From Mesorhizobium jarvisii (GTDB taxonomy: Bacteria; Pseudomonadota; Alphaproteobacteria; Rhizobiales; Rhizobiaceae): a stretch of 64,000 nucleotides of DNA. A program made the position numbers and the translations under genes. The DNA lies in the NCBI RefSeq assembly GCF_003601985.1, contig NZ_QZXA01000003.1, positions 372,001 through 436,000 on the forward strand, given 5' to 3'. Below the pieces are notes generated by a model. The model made no database searches. It saw only the letters and a list, made by a program, of their open reading frames with translations, and had not been told where the DNA came from. Below, one piece after another: positions 47,744 to 57,807 of the stretch. The stretch's first letter is position 1, and each line of letters begins with the position of its first letter.

Positions 47744-47758
47744 TTAAACGCCTTTTAA
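47744..47758 (+). promoter_or_regulatory. CtrA-type box upstream of outer-membrane protein gene 1
   Basis: TTAA-ACGCCTT-TTAA matches the CtrA consensus TTAA-N7-TTAA. A possible -10 (TTATCC, 47772-47777) follows at a suitable distance. The gene starts at 47841. Confidence 0.6.
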
Positions 47759-47840
47759 CTTTTCCAATTCATTATCCACGCCTGAAAGCCAATCTCGTTC
47801 GGCCGCGATCGCGTTCCGAGGGTTCCTAGGGGTGACAAGC

Positions 47841-48674
47841 ATGTTCAATACAGCAAGAAAGGCCCTGTTCGCGTTGCTGTTCGCGGGCCTGGCCTGGCCG
47901 GTGTTCGCAGCCGACCTGCCTGAGCCGCAGGTCGAAGAGGCACCGCCACCGGTCTACGAACAGCCGGTCGACGTCGGCGGCTGGTATATCCGCGGCGACA
48001 TCGACTATCACAAGTCCGATGTGCGCGGCATCGACTACATGACCTACGGCATCGATCCCTGTAATTGTACGGTCATACCGGGCGGCAAGAGTTTCGATTA
48101 CGGCAAGCTCAAGGGCGGCTTCTCGCTCGGCGGCGGCGTCGGCTACAAGATCAACGATCACCTGCGCACGGACGTGACCGCCGACTACTGGTTCAAGTCG
48201 AACTTCAACGGCGGCACCTCGGATCTCGTCTCGACGTCGACCGAAGTGTCGAAGATGAGCGCCCTGCTGCTCTTGGCCAATGCCTATGTCGATATCGGCA
48301 CCTGGCACGGCATCACGCCTTATGTCGGCGCCGGTATCGGCGGCGCGCGCGTCAAGTGGGATACCGTCTACGATCCGAACACCACCGAGACCAACCCCGG
48401 AGCATCCAACTGGCGCTTCGCTTATGCTCTGATGGCCGGTGCCTCCTACTGCTTGACCGACAAGATCATCCTCGATGCGGGCTATCGTTTCTCCCATATT
48501 CAGGGCGGCCGCATGTTCGAATGGGATGCGAGCAGCGCCGGTCCGGGTTTCGACCGCGGCATCAACACCCACGAGGTGCGCGGCGGCCTGCGCTATCAGT
48601 TCGGTGGCAACAATGGGTGCGCGGCACCGGTGGTGGCCTACCAGCCCGAACCTGAGCCGGTCTACACCAAGTAA
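47841..48674 (+). CDS. Outer-membrane beta-barrel protein (Omp25/31-like), copy 1
   Basis: A 277-residue protein with a signal peptide cut after residue 23 (WPVFA/ADLP). The mature start is acidic and proline-rich; then alternating amphipathic strands form an eight-strand-type barrel (GGWYIRGDIDYHKSDV near 50-65, ITPYVGAGIGGARVKW in the middle). The last strand before a C-terminal tail is HEVRGGLRYQFGG. Two cysteines (CNC near residue 74) and two later cysteines are unusual for a porin. The short proline/acid tail after the barrel is atypical. It is paralogous to the next gene. CtrA-type box upstream. Confidence 0.83.
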   Translation: MFNTARKALFALLFAGLAWPVFAADLPEPQVEEAPPPVYEQPVDVGGWYIRGDIDYHKSDVRGIDYMTYGIDPCNCTVIPGGKSFDYGKLKGGFSLGGGVGYKINDHLRTDVTADYWFKSNFNGGTSDLVSTSTEVSKMSALLLLANAYVDIGTWHGITPYVGAGIGGARVKWDTVYDPNTTETNPGASNWRFAYALMAGASYCLTDKIILDAGYRFSHIQGGRMFEWDASSAGPGFDRGINTHEVRGGLRYQFGGNNGCAAPVVAYQPEPEPVYTK

Positions 48675-48696
48675 GAAATCTCCAAGTAAGAAATCT
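48667..48696 (+). repeat. Tandem 15-base duplication over the stop codon
   Basis: CCAAGTAAGAAATCT occurs twice in a row (48667-48681 and 48682-48696). The stop codon TAA lies in the first copy. It is a recent duplication by slippage; the protein is not changed. Confidence 0.85.
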
Positions 48697-48715
48697 ACTG
48701 CCTCCAATATACACG

Positions 48716-48744
48716 AACCGCCCGGCTTGACCGGGCGGTTTTCG
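48716..48744 (+). terminator. Intrinsic terminator after Omp copy 1
   Basis: AACCGCCCGG (48716-48725), loop CTTGA, CCGGGCGGTT (48731-48740), then TTCG. Confidence 0.8.
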
Positions 48745-48787
48745 TTTGAGCTGTCGCCAATGAAGTGCCCGGACAGGGAGGGCAATT

Positions 48788-48830
48788 TAGAGCGCCATGC
48801 ATTAGCTGAAATGAATTCGCTAACGCTCTA
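48788..48830. repeat. Intergenic palindromic element
   Basis: Nested inverted repeat: outer arms TAGAGCG (48788-48794) and CGCTCTA (48824-48830), inner arms TTAGC (48802-48806) and GCTAA (48819-48823). The AGAGCG/CGCTCT ends match those of the element at 15077, so it may belong to the same dispersed family. Confidence 0.5.
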
Positions 48831-48836
48831 TTAGCC

Positions 48837-48851
48837 TTAACCGTGACTTAA
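48837..48851 (+). promoter_or_regulatory. CtrA-type box upstream of outer-membrane protein gene 2
   Basis: TTAA-CCGTGAC-TTAA matches TTAA-N7-TTAA, 80 bases upstream of the ATG. A further half-site GGTTAAC follows at 48859. Confidence 0.6.
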
Positions 48852-48930
48852 CCACTATGGTTAACAATGCTTCCTGAAACGATGGCTGCCGTGTTGATCG
48901 CAGGTGTCGTCAAATCCGGGAGTCGGGACT

Positions 48931-49704
48931 ATGACACTCACATCGCGTATTGTGCTGGCGCTTGCCGGACTCGGTCTCTTGCCGCTGACGCCGGCAATCG
49001 CTGCCGACTACGATCCGCCGATCTACACCGATCAGGCGCCCGACTATGTGCCGGTCGAGGTCGGCTCCGGCTGGTATCTGCGCGGCGACGTCTCTTATCT
49101 GGTGCAGAAGAGCTTCAAGAACGATGATTTCGCCTTCACGCCGGCGAGCTTCGACGAGAAAGAAGATCCGATCTTTGCCAGCATCGGCTTTGGCTATCAC
49201 TTCAACGACTATCTGCGCGCCGATCTCAATCTCGGCTATCTGCCAGGCAACAAAATCGGCGTTGGCTATGACGATACACTGAGCGTTGTGCCGCCGGCAA
49301 CCTCTACCGTCGCATCGGCGAACCTGAAGAATTACGCCTACTCGCTCATGCTCAACGGCTATGTCGACCTTGGCACTTATGTCGGGATCACCCCGTATGT
49401 GGGCGGTGGCGTTGGTATCGTACAGAGCACGCGCCAGCTCTCGGCCAACTATTTCACCAACAATGGCGACCCCACCGACGATTTCGTCCAGACAGACGAC
49501 AAGACGAAGTACTCCTTGGCCTATACGCTGAATGCGGGCCTTGCCTACCAGGTGTCGAAAAACGTTTCGGTCGACCTCGGCTATCAGTACTTCTCCGCCC
49601 CGGATGCCGAATATGTCACGGCCGCAAGTCTGACCTCCTTCCCGGTCCACAAGGGCATCAGCAATCACCAGATCAAACTCGGACTGCGCTACGATCTCTG
49701 GTAG
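48931..49704 (+). CDS. Outer-membrane beta-barrel protein (Omp25/31-like), copy 2
   Basis: A 257-residue protein, signal peptide cut after residue 24 (TPAIA/ADYD). Barrel strands resemble those of copy 1 (SGWYLRGDVSYLVQ, VGITPYVGGGVGIVQ, NVSVDLGYQYF), and the terminal strand ends in aromatic W (KLGLRYDLW), the usual signal for outer-membrane insertion. It has no cysteines, in contrast with copy 1. GGGAG precedes the ATG. The two genes arose by tandem duplication but have separate promoters. Confidence 0.85.
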   Translation: MTLTSRIVLALAGLGLLPLTPAIAADYDPPIYTDQAPDYVPVEVGSGWYLRGDVSYLVQKSFKNDDFAFTPASFDEKEDPIFASIGFGYHFNDYLRADLNLGYLPGNKIGVGYDDTLSVVPPATSTVASANLKNYAYSLMLNGYVDLGTYVGITPYVGGGVGIVQSTRQLSANYFTNNGDPTDDFVQTDDKTKYSLAYTLNAGLAYQVSKNVSVDLGYQYFSAPDAEYVTAASLTSFPVHKGISNHQIKLGLRYDLW

Positions 49705-49820
49705 ACAAGGGACCTGGCGAGACTTTAGCGGCGGATCCCAGCGGTCCGCCGTTCGCGTTTGAGATCACGCGATCCTGATCGCGGACTGCCGGTATCCCGG
49801 CAGCGACAAAAACTTTCCTC

Positions 49821-49849
49821 TTGACGCCCGAGGCCTGAACGCATATCGC
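49821..49849 (+). promoter_or_regulatory. serC promoter
   Basis: TTGACG (49821-49826), 17-base spacer, TATCGC (49844-49849). The predicted start near 49856 lies at the first base pairs of the serC leader hairpin. Confidence 0.6.
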
Positions 49850-49854
49850 CGTCC

Positions 49855-49899
49855 GTGGGCCACCCCTCCCCAACGAGGGGCCACTATCTGGAAGGATAG
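49855..49899 (+). promoter_or_regulatory. serC leader RNA element
   Basis: Two consecutive hairpins occupy the whole leader. The first is built on CCCCTC (49863-49868) and GAGGGG (49875-49880). The second is CTATC-TGGAAG-GATAG (49884-49899), which holds the ribosome-binding site GGAAGGA. The layout and position match the alphaproteobacterial serC motif described from comparative genomics, thought to control serC-serA expression. The signal it responds to is not known. Confidence 0.72.
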
Positions 49900-49905
49900 A
49901 CCACG

Positions 49906-51081
49906 ATGACGACGCATACGAAGCCCGGACTCCGTCCGGCAAACCCCAATTTCTCCTCAGGTCCTTGCGCAAAACGCCCCGGCTGGTCGGTCGAGGCGCT
50001 CAAGAATGCCGCGCTCGGCCGTTCTCATCGCGCCAAGATCGGCAAGACCAAGCTCGAACAGGCGATCGAGCTGACGCGCGAAATCCTCCAGGTTCCGGCC
50101 GACTACCGCATCGGCATCGTACCGGCGTCGGACACAGGCGCCGTCGAGATGGCGCTGTGGTCGCTGCTCGGCGAGCGCGGCGTCGACATGGTCGCCTGGG
50201 AAAGCTTCGGCTCCGGCTGGGTCACCGACGTGGTCAAGCAGCTGAAGCTGCCCGACGTGCGCAAGCTCGAGGCCGGCTATGGCGAATTGCCGGATCTGGC
50301 CAAGATCGATTTCGACCGCGACGTGGTCTTCACCTGGAACGGCACCACGTCGGGCGTGCGCGTGCCGAATGGTGACTTCATCCCGGCGGATCGCAAGGGT
50401 CTGACCATCTGCGACGCCACTTCGGCGGCTTTCGCGCAAAAGCTCGATTTCGAAAAGCTCGATGTCGTCACGTTCTCCTGGCAGAAAGTGCTGGGCGGCG
50501 AGGGCGCGCATGGCATGCTGATCCTGTCGCCCCGCGCGGTCGCACGGCTGGAGAGCTACAAGCCGTCATGGCCGCTGCCGAAAATCTTCCGCCTGACCTC
50601 CGGCGGCAAGCTGATCGAGGGCATTTTCAAGGGCGAGACCATCAACACGCCGTCGATGCTGTGTGTCGAGGACTATCTCGACGCGCTGCACTGGGCGAAG
50701 TCGACCGGCGGCCTCGATGCACTGGTCGCCAGGGCGGATGCCAATGCCGCCGTGCTCGACGGATTTGTCGACAAGTCCTCCTGGCTCGGCCATCTCGCCG
50801 TCCAGCCGGCGACGCGGTCGAACACCTCGGTCTGCTTGTCCTTCACCGATGCCGATGTGGCGGCGCTCGACGCCGACGGTCAGGCGGCTTTCGCCAAGGG
50901 GCTGGTCTCGGCGCTCGACAAGGAAGGCGTCGCCTATGACATCGGCTCCTATCGCGACGCGCCTCCCGGCCTGCGTATCTGGTGTGGTGCGACGGTCGAG
51001 ACATCCGATCTCGAGGCGCTGCTGCCCTGGCTCGACTGGGCCTTCGCCGCGCAGAAGGCTTCGCTGAAAGCGGCGGCCTGA
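49906..51081 (+). CDS. serC: Phosphoserine aminotransferase
   Basis: A 391-residue PLP enzyme making 3-phosphoserine from 3-phosphohydroxypyruvate and glutamate, the second step of serine synthesis; it also serves pyridoxine synthesis in some bacteria. The PLP lysine is Lys194 in [17 protein letters not shown]. The start [27 protein letters not shown] is typical of the alphaproteobacterial type. It is followed by serA after 63 bases, and a structured leader controls the pair. Confidence 0.96.
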   Translation: MTTHTKPGLRPANPNFSSGPCAKRPGWSVEALKNAALGRSHRAKIGKTKLEQAIELTREILQVPADYRIGIVPASDTGAVEMALWSLLGERGVDMVAWESFGSGWVTDVVKQLKLPDVRKLEAGYGELPDLAKIDFDRDVVFTWNGTTSGVRVPNGDFIPADRKGLTICDATSAAFAQKLDFEKLDVVTFSWQKVLGGEGAHGMLILSPRAVARLESYKPSWPLPKIFRLTSGGKLIEGIFKGETINTPSMLCVEDYLDALHWAKSTGGLDALVARADANAAVLDGFVDKSSWLGHLAVQPATRSNTSVCLSFTDADVAALDADGQAAFAKGLVSALDKEGVAYDIGSYRDAPPGLRIWCGATVETSDLEALLPWLDWAFAAQKASLKAAA

Positions 51082-51144
51082 GACTTTCCGTGGCGGCCCG
51101 CGGGCCGCCCATTCCCGGATCAATCCCATTTCAAGGAGGCCGCC

Positions 51145-52746
51145 ATGGCGCCCCGCGTTCTCGTCTCTGACAAACTCTCTCCTACCGCCGTGCAGATCTT
51201 CAAGGATCGCGGCGTCGAGGTCGACTATCTGCCCGACCTCGGCAAGGACAAGGAAAAGCTGCTCGAGGTGATCGGCCAGTATGACGGCCTTGCCATCCGC
51301 TCGGCGACCAAGGTCACCGAAAAGCTGATCAACGCCGCCACCAGGCTCAAGGTCATCGGCCGCGCCGGCATCGGCGTCGACAATGTCGATATCCCGGCGG
51401 CGAGCCGCAAGGGTATCATCGTGATGAACACGCCCTTCGGCAATTCGATCACGACAGCCGAGCACGCCGTGGCGATGATCTTCGCGCTGGCGCGCCAGAT
51501 CCCGGAAGCCAACGCCTCGACCCATGCCGGCAAGTGGGAGAAGAACCGTTTCATGGGTGTCGAGATCACCGGCAAGACGCTGGGTGTCATCGGCTGCGGC
51601 AATATTGGCTCGATCGTCGCCACACGCGGCGTCGGCCTGAAGATGCATGTCATCGCCTTCGACCCGTTCCTGTCGGACAAGCGTGCCGAGGAGCTCGGCG
51701 TCGACAAGGTCGAGCTCGATGAGCTGTTCGCGCGCGCGGACTTCATCACACTGCACACGCCACTGACCGACAAGACGCGCAACATCATCGACGCCGGGGC
51801 AATCGCCAAGATGAAGAACGGCGTGCGCATCATCAATTGCGCGCGCGGCGGGCTGATCGTCGAGGCCGATCTGATCGCGGCGTTGAAGAGCGGCAAGGTG
51901 GCGGGCGCCGGCATCGACGTGTTCGAGGTCGAGCCGGCCGAGCAGAACGCCCTGTTCGGCATGGAAAACGTGGTGGCGACACCGCATCTCGGCGCCTCGA
52001 CGGCGGAAGCGCAGGAGAATGTCGCGCTGCAGGTCGCCGAGCAGATGGCCGACTATCTGATCAAGGGCGCGGTCTCCAACGCCATCAACATGCCGTCGAT
52101 CACGGCGGAAGAAGCGCCGCGGCTGAAGCCCTTCGTCAAGCTCGCCGAAGTGCTCGGCGCCTTTGTCGGCCAGGTCACCGAGGATCCGATCACGGAGGTT
52201 GAGATCCTGTTCGACGGCTCAACCGCGACGATGAACACGCGCGCGCTGATCAGCGCGACGCTGGCCGGGCTGATCCGGCCGCAGGTCTCCGACGTCAACA
52301 TGGTTTCGGCGCCGATCATGGTGAAGGAGCGCGGCATCATCGTCGCCGAGGTCAAGCGCGACAAGTCAGGCGTGTTCGACGGCTACATCAAGCTGACGGT
52401 CAAGACCGAGCACAGGACGCGCTCGATCGCCGGCACCTGCTTCTCGGACGGCAAGCCGCGCTTCATCCAGATCAAGGGCATCAACCTCGACGCCGAGGTC
52501 GGCCAGCACATGCTCTACACCACCAATGCCGATGCCCCCGGCATCATCGGCCTGCTCGGCACGGTGTGCGGCGAGAATGGCGTCAACATCGCCAACTTCC
52601 AGCTTGGCCGCAACCGGCCGGGCGGCGACGCCATAGCGCTGCTCTATCTCGACGCGCCGTTCCCGGAAAAGGTGCTGGAGCAGGTGCGGGCGCACAAGTC
52701 GATCGACTCGGCCAAGCGGCTGCAGTTCGACGTCGGCGGCATCTGA
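51145..52746 (+). CDS. serA: D-3-phosphoglycerate dehydrogenase
   Basis: A 533-residue enzyme catalysing the first committed step of serine synthesis. The NAD-binding motif is GVIGCGNIGSIVATRG near residues 148-163; catalytic Arg and His lie in INCARGGLIVE and ATPHLGAST. An intervening substrate-binding domain (about 320-450) and a C-terminal ACT domain (DAPGIIGLLGTVCGENGVNIANF) make this the long type, usually open to serine feedback. Translated from a GGAGG-type site. A terminator follows. Confidence 0.97.
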   Translation: MAPRVLVSDKLSPTAVQIFKDRGVEVDYLPDLGKDKEKLLEVIGQYDGLAIRSATKVTEKLINAATRLKVIGRAGIGVDNVDIPAASRKGIIVMNTPFGNSITTAEHAVAMIFALARQIPEANASTHAGKWEKNRFMGVEITGKTLGVIGCGNIGSIVATRGVGLKMHVIAFDPFLSDKRAEELGVDKVELDELFARADFITLHTPLTDKTRNIIDAGAIAKMKNGVRIINCARGGLIVEADLIAALKSGKVAGAGIDVFEVEPAEQNALFGMENVVATPHLGASTAEAQENVALQVAEQMADYLIKGAVSNAINMPSITAEEAPRLKPFVKLAEVLGAFVGQVTEDPITEVEILFDGSTATMNTRALISATLAGLIRPQVSDVNMVSAPIMVKERGIIVAEVKRDKSGVFDGYIKLTVKTEHRTRSIAGTCFSDGKPRFIQIKGINLDAEVGQHMLYTTNADAPGIIGLLGTVCGENGVNIANFQLGRNRPGGDAIALLYLDAPFPEKVLEQVRAHKSIDSAKRLQFDVGGI

Positions 52747-52770
52747 TCCAGGCTTTTCGCCAAGATTAGC

Positions 52771-52797
52771 AGGCGCGGCGTTTGTCGCGCCTTCTTG
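52771..52797. terminator. Terminator between serA and EamA gene
   Basis: AGGCGCG (52771-52777) and CGCGCCT (52786-52792) form the stem; CTTCTTG follows on the plus strand. It lies between convergent genes and may serve both. Confidence 0.6.
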
Positions 52798-52801
52798 CTG
52801 C

Positions 52802-53713
52802 TCAGCGCACTTTGGCCGACCGGGTCATAGCGCTGTTGCGCCCGCTATGTTCGGCAAGCCCGATGCCGCCCAGCACGAGCACAAGCGCCAAGGCCTGATA
52901 GAGCTGGAACGTCTCGCCGACGATCAGCACCGAAAGCAACGTGCCGAAGATCGGCACCAGGTTGATGAACAGGCCGGCGCGGTTGGCGCCGATCAGCTCG
53001 TTGCCCCTGATGTAGGTTATCTGCGAGACGACCGAGGCGCCGATCGCGGTGTAGACGATGACCGTCCAGCCGCGTGCGTCGGGCATGATGGCCTTGCCGG
53101 CGACGACCTCCCACAGCAAGAAGGGCAGCGAGGTGATGAGCGCGGCGATCGACATGGCCAGCATCAGGCTTTGCCAGCGCAGCGCCGGCTTCAGCCGCAG
53201 GCCGACCGAATAGCCGCTGTAGAGGACGACCGCCACCAGCATGATGGCGTCGCCGAAATTGAGCTCCAGGGTCAGCAGCCGGCGCGGATCGCCGTGGGAA
53301 GCGGTCAGGATGACGCCGGCAATGGTCAGCACGACGCCGGCGATCTGCGCCCAGTTCACGCGCAGCCGGAAGAAGACGAAATTGGCCGTCATGATCAGGA
53401 TCGGCATCGCCGCCTGTTCGATCGAGACATTGATCGCCGTCGTGTAGTTGAGTGCCGTGTAGAAGATCACGTTGAACAATGTGAAGCCGCTGGCGCCGAG
53501 TGCCGCCAGAACGAGCCAGTGCCGGCGCACCACAGGCCAGTCCTCCTGGATCGTGCGCCAGCCGATCGGCAGCAGGATCGCCACCGCCAGCACCCAGCGC
53601 AGGAAGACCAGCATCATCGGCGAGACGTGATCGACCGCCAGCTTGCCGGCCACCGAATTGCCACCCCACAGCAAGGTGGTGAGCAGCAGGAATAAGTAGG
53701 CGCTTCGATGCAT
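52802..53713 (-). CDS. DMT superfamily (EamA) transporter
   Basis: A 303-residue inner-membrane protein with ten helices in two EamA repeats; the first contains LLLTTLLWGGNSVAGKLAVD and the second contains SVVSQITYIRGNELIGANRAGLFINLVPIF. It is distinct in sequence from the EamA gene at 22700. It probably exports a metabolite. It is convergent with serA, and the opposite side faces purA divergently. Confidence 0.9.
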   Translation of the reverse strand: MHRSAYLFLLLTTLLWGGNSVAGKLAVDHVSPMMLVFLRWVLAVAILLPIGWRTIQEDWPVVRRHWLVLAALGASGFTLFNVIFYTALNYTTAINVSIEQAAMPILIMTANFVFFRLRVNWAQIAGVVLTIAGVILTASHGDPRRLLTLELNFGDAIMLVAVVLYSGYSVGLRLKPALRWQSLMLAMSIAALITSLPFLLWEVVAGKAIMPDARGWTVIVYTAIGASVVSQITYIRGNELIGANRAGLFINLVPIFGTLLSVLIVGETFQLYQALALVLVLGGIGLAEHSGRNSAMTRSAKVR

Positions 53714-53926
53714 CGCGGGATTCCGGCCGCGACGGATGCGTCGCGGTGTTTGCCGGCCTATTGCCCCTCTCAGCCCAAGTAAATGATGTCAAAGCCGAAA
53801 ATTGTTGTGCCTCAGGGCATTTTCGGCGGCAAAGAAAGGTCGCGCTCGCGAGGTCTTGACGCTATAGAGGCCTGTCGTTTCGAACCATATCCAAGCCGCT
53901 AGGCGGCGTCTCAAGGGAAAAGAAAC

Positions 53927-55225
<1,299 letters not shown>

Positions 55226-55300
55226 TTTCTGAAGCCTTTCCGGGCATCACGGCTGATTTGCGGGGGCCGGCGCGGAAGCAAAATACAGGTCGACTGAAGC

Positions 55301-57010
55301 ATGGCAGATTTTGTTGCTGTTCTGAAAAAGGCGCTCGACAAGCACGGTGACGAGACGCCCGAAAAGCGTACGCGCATCTATGACAGCGTTCGTTCCATGC
55401 TGGCCAAGAAGCTCGCGGAATATTCGCCGCCGCTGGCCACCGAAGCCATAAGCGCGCAAAAGCGCTCACTGGAAAACGCCATTACGAGCGTCGAGCGCGA
55501 GTATGCCAAGAGCGTGCCGGAAACGGACCCGCTCGCGGAGCTGGAGCACATCTTTTCCTCGATCGACCGCAACAAAAACCAGCCGAGCCACACGCGCCAG
55601 CCGGTGAAGGCGGAGCCGGCGTGGCCGGCACCGCCCGCCGCCAAGGCCGAGCCTTACCGTCCCGCGCCGCCGCCTGCCGCCACGCCGGAACCTTACCAGT
55701 CCGCGCCTTCGCCCGTAGCCAAGGCCGAGCCAAGCTGGCAGAAACCCACGCCGGTGCAACCGGTGGCCCCCGATCTCGCCGATCCTGCCTTGCCGGGCAT
55801 GGATGCGGACCAGGACGATGACCGCGCCGATGTCTTCCCGAACGATGAAGAGCCGGCGGCAGCCGACACTTTCCGCCTGCGTCCGGCCGAGCGCAAACGC
55901 AGCTATGGCGGGCTGATCGCCGCCGTCGTGGCCTTGCTGGTCGTTGCCGGCGGTGGCTATGGCATCTGGCTCAACAAGGACGCCTTCAGCAAGATGCTGG
56001 GCCTGGACGGCAGCAAGGTGGTCGCCAAGACCGAACCGGTGAAACCGGCGCCGGCCAAGCCGGCGACCGACGCCCCGGCGGCACCAGCGCCCGCGGCAGG
56101 TGCCGAGGCGACGAAATTCACGCAGCGGCTGACGCCCGAAGGTGGCGAAACCGACCCCGGCCCGGCTGGTGGCCAAACCGGTATAGGCGAGGGTGAATCC
56201 GTCGCCGCGCTGACGACACCGCCATCGGCGACGAATGCGCCGGCCAATCCGCCCCCGGCTGCTGCCGCGCCCGCGGCAGCGCCAGCCGCGGCAGCACCTG
56301 CCGCGACCGCACCCGCGGCGGGCGCCGCGCCCGCCGCAACCCCGCCTGCCAACGGAACTACACCCGCCGCCCCGGCCAATGCTGCCGCTACGCCGCCCGC
56401 CCCAGCGGGCGCCACGCCCACGGCACCGGCTGCCCCGGCGGCGGCGGCCTCGGTGCCGGTCGGCCAGAAGGCGATCTTCTATGAGGAGCGCACCAGCACC
56501 GCGCAGGGCTCGGCCGAGCCTGGCAGCATCGTCTGGTCGCTGGTGCAGGAATCGCCCGGTGGCGACCTGCCGCCCGAGCCGGCGATCCGCGCCGAGGCGA
56601 CCATACCCGGCAAGGACATCCAGTTGCGCATGACCATCCGCCGCAACACCGACCAGACGCTGCCAGCCAGCCACATCATCGAGATGATCTTCCTGACGCC
56701 CGACGGTTTCGAGGGCGGCGGCGTCGACAACATATTGCGCGTCGCGATGAAGAGTTCCGAGCAGGATGCCGGCAGCCCGCTGATCGGTATACCGGCCAAG
56801 ATCGCCGACGGATTCTTCCTCGTCGCGCTCAACGACACCAAGGCCGACGAGGACGCCAACATGACCTTGCTGCGCGGCCAGGACTGGATCGACGTTCCGG
56901 TCGTCTACAAGACCGGGCGCCGAGCCCTGCTGACCATGGAAAAAGGCATTCCCGGCGAGAAGGTGTTCGACGAGGCGATCAAGGCCTGGCAGGCGAAGAC
57001 GGCAGGCTGA
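55301..57010 (+). CDS. Large membrane-anchored Ala/Pro-rich protein, unknown
   Basis: A 569-residue protein in four parts. Residues 1-90 are a charged helical cytoplasmic domain (VLKKALDKHGDETPEKRTRIYDSVRSML). Residues 95-195 are a Pro/Ala-rich linker. One membrane helix lies at about 202-224 (YGGLIAAVVALLVVAGGGYG). A very Ala/Pro-rich periplasmic linker (225-385) precedes a folded domain at 385-569 with blocks such as AIFYEERTSTAQGSAEPGS and HIIEMIFLTPDGFEGGGV. The layout resembles TonB/TolA-like spanning proteins, but no such domain was recognised. It follows purA and ends at a terminator. I know of no function. Confidence 0.75.
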   Translation: MADFVAVLKKALDKHGDETPEKRTRIYDSVRSMLAKKLAEYSPPLATEAISAQKRSLENAITSVEREYAKSVPETDPLAELEHIFSSIDRNKNQPSHTRQPVKAEPAWPAPPAAKAEPYRPAPPPAATPEPYQSAPSPVAKAEPSWQKPTPVQPVAPDLADPALPGMDADQDDDRADVFPNDEEPAAADTFRLRPAERKRSYGGLIAAVVALLVVAGGGYGIWLNKDAFSKMLGLDGSKVVAKTEPVKPAPAKPATDAPAAPAPAAGAEATKFTQRLTPEGGETDPGPAGGQTGIGEGESVAALTTPPSATNAPANPPPAAAAPAAAPAAAAPAATAPAAGAAPAATPPANGTTPAAPANAAATPPAPAGATPTAPAAPAAAASVPVGQKAIFYEERTSTAQGSAEPGSIVWSLVQESPGGDLPPEPAIRAEATIPGKDIQLRMTIRRNTDQTLPASHIIEMIFLTPDGFEGGGVDNILRVAMKSSEQDAGSPLIGIPAKIADGFFLVALNDTKADEDANMTLLRGQDWIDVPVVYKTGRRALLTMEKGIPGEKVFDEAIKAWQAKTAG

Positions 57011-57034
57011 GAAGGCGGCGTAACGGCCGCCTTC
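57011..57034. terminator. Terminator between the 569-residue protein gene and ccdB
   Basis: GAAGGCGGC (57011-57019), loop GTAACG, GCCGCCTTC (57026-57034). Symmetrical, between convergent genes; the T-tract is weak on both sides. Confidence 0.55.
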
Positions 57035-57036
57035 GT

Positions 57037-57336
57037 TCAGAAGCCTTGTAACAGCATGTCGAGCGCGGCGACGATGTCGTCGGGGTGCTTCGTCAGGTTC
57101 AGCCGACTTTCACCCAATTTGCTCGCTGGAACGGTGGCAATAAGGTGCGTGGCCATTACCAGCTTTCGGCCGTTGATCTCGAAGGTCGGATGAAGCTTTC
57201 GCATCGGCGGCGGCACTGTTGCAACGGGCAGAAGCGGGACGACCACCCGCGTCTTGAAATTGTCGAGCAGGTCGGATTGAACGTCGAGCAGATAATTGCC
57301 TTCGATGCGGCCAGCGAAGACGTCATAGCGAGGCAT
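57037..57336 (-). CDS. CcdB-type toxin
   Basis: A 99-residue toxin of the CcdB family, whose classical members poison DNA gyrase. Recognisable blocks: MPRYDVFAG, YLLDVQSDLLDNFKTRVVVPL, then LHPTFEINGRKLVMATHLIATVPASKLG. The C-terminus is shorter in the conserved terminal aromatic part than F-plasmid CcdB. Its ATG overlaps the antitoxin stop by one base (TGATG), so translation is coupled. Confidence 0.88.
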   Translation of the reverse strand: MPRYDVFAGRIEGNYLLDVQSDLLDNFKTRVVVPLLPVATVPPPMRKLHPTFEINGRKLVMATHLIATVPASKLGESRLNLTKHPDDIVAALDMLLQGF

Positions 57337-57578
57337 CAGAACTGCCGGAACTCTTCCAGCGGAATGCCGTGTTTCTCGAAGTAATCGTTCCAGGCATCCA
57401 TGGTCGCGCGGTTCTCAAGTTTCCACAGCCGCGCTTTTTCCGCCGCAACCGCCTCCGCGATGCCGGCTTCCGCGGCGCGTGAGACATTCACGTCAAGCCC
57501 CTTGGCTTCCCTCATGAGGTTCGAGTCGATCGACAGATTTGCTGGCTGACGGATCGCATTCAAGGCAATCTTGCGCAT
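57336..57578 (-). CDS. CcdA-type antitoxin
   Basis: An 80-residue antitoxin. The N-terminal ribbon-helix-helix is visible as PANLSIDSNLMREAKGLDVNVSRAAEAGI; the C-terminal tail EKARLWKLENRATMDAWNDYFEKHG is the toxin-binding segment of the CcdA family. The start at 57578 follows GGAGG. It is the first gene of the chromosomal ccdAB cassette between the purA region and the ABC-F gene. Confidence 0.88.
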   Translation of the reverse strand: MRKIALNAIRQPANLSIDSNLMREAKGLDVNVSRAAEAGIAEAVAAEKARLWKLENRATMDAWNDYFEKHGIPLEEFRQF

Positions 57579-57616
57579 AATAGCCTCCGCAACATGCGCA
57601 TCTTCATGCGGGGGCA

Positions 57617-57807
57617 ATAATGGAGTGGCTCTGGCTGCGGGTGAGAGGGCTTGGCCCTCCGCTATGGCTCCCAGCCCTTCGGGCGTTCAATCCGTTCCAA
57701 AGGTCCACTGGATCTTTCGATTCGCCTGAAGGCGAACCGGGCTTTCACCGTTCGTCGCTTCAATCGACAAATCGTTGTCGATCGATTGGCCTACGGCCGA
57801 ACGCTCC
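57617..57807. repeat. Probable intergenic repeat segment
   Basis: No gene. The stretch contains several short palindromes (GGTTCGCC/GGCGAACC-like pair at about 57728-57740, TCGATCGA) and reads like the rhizobial repeat DNA that gives spurious open frames. It separates ccdAB from the ABC-F gene. Confidence 0.35.
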
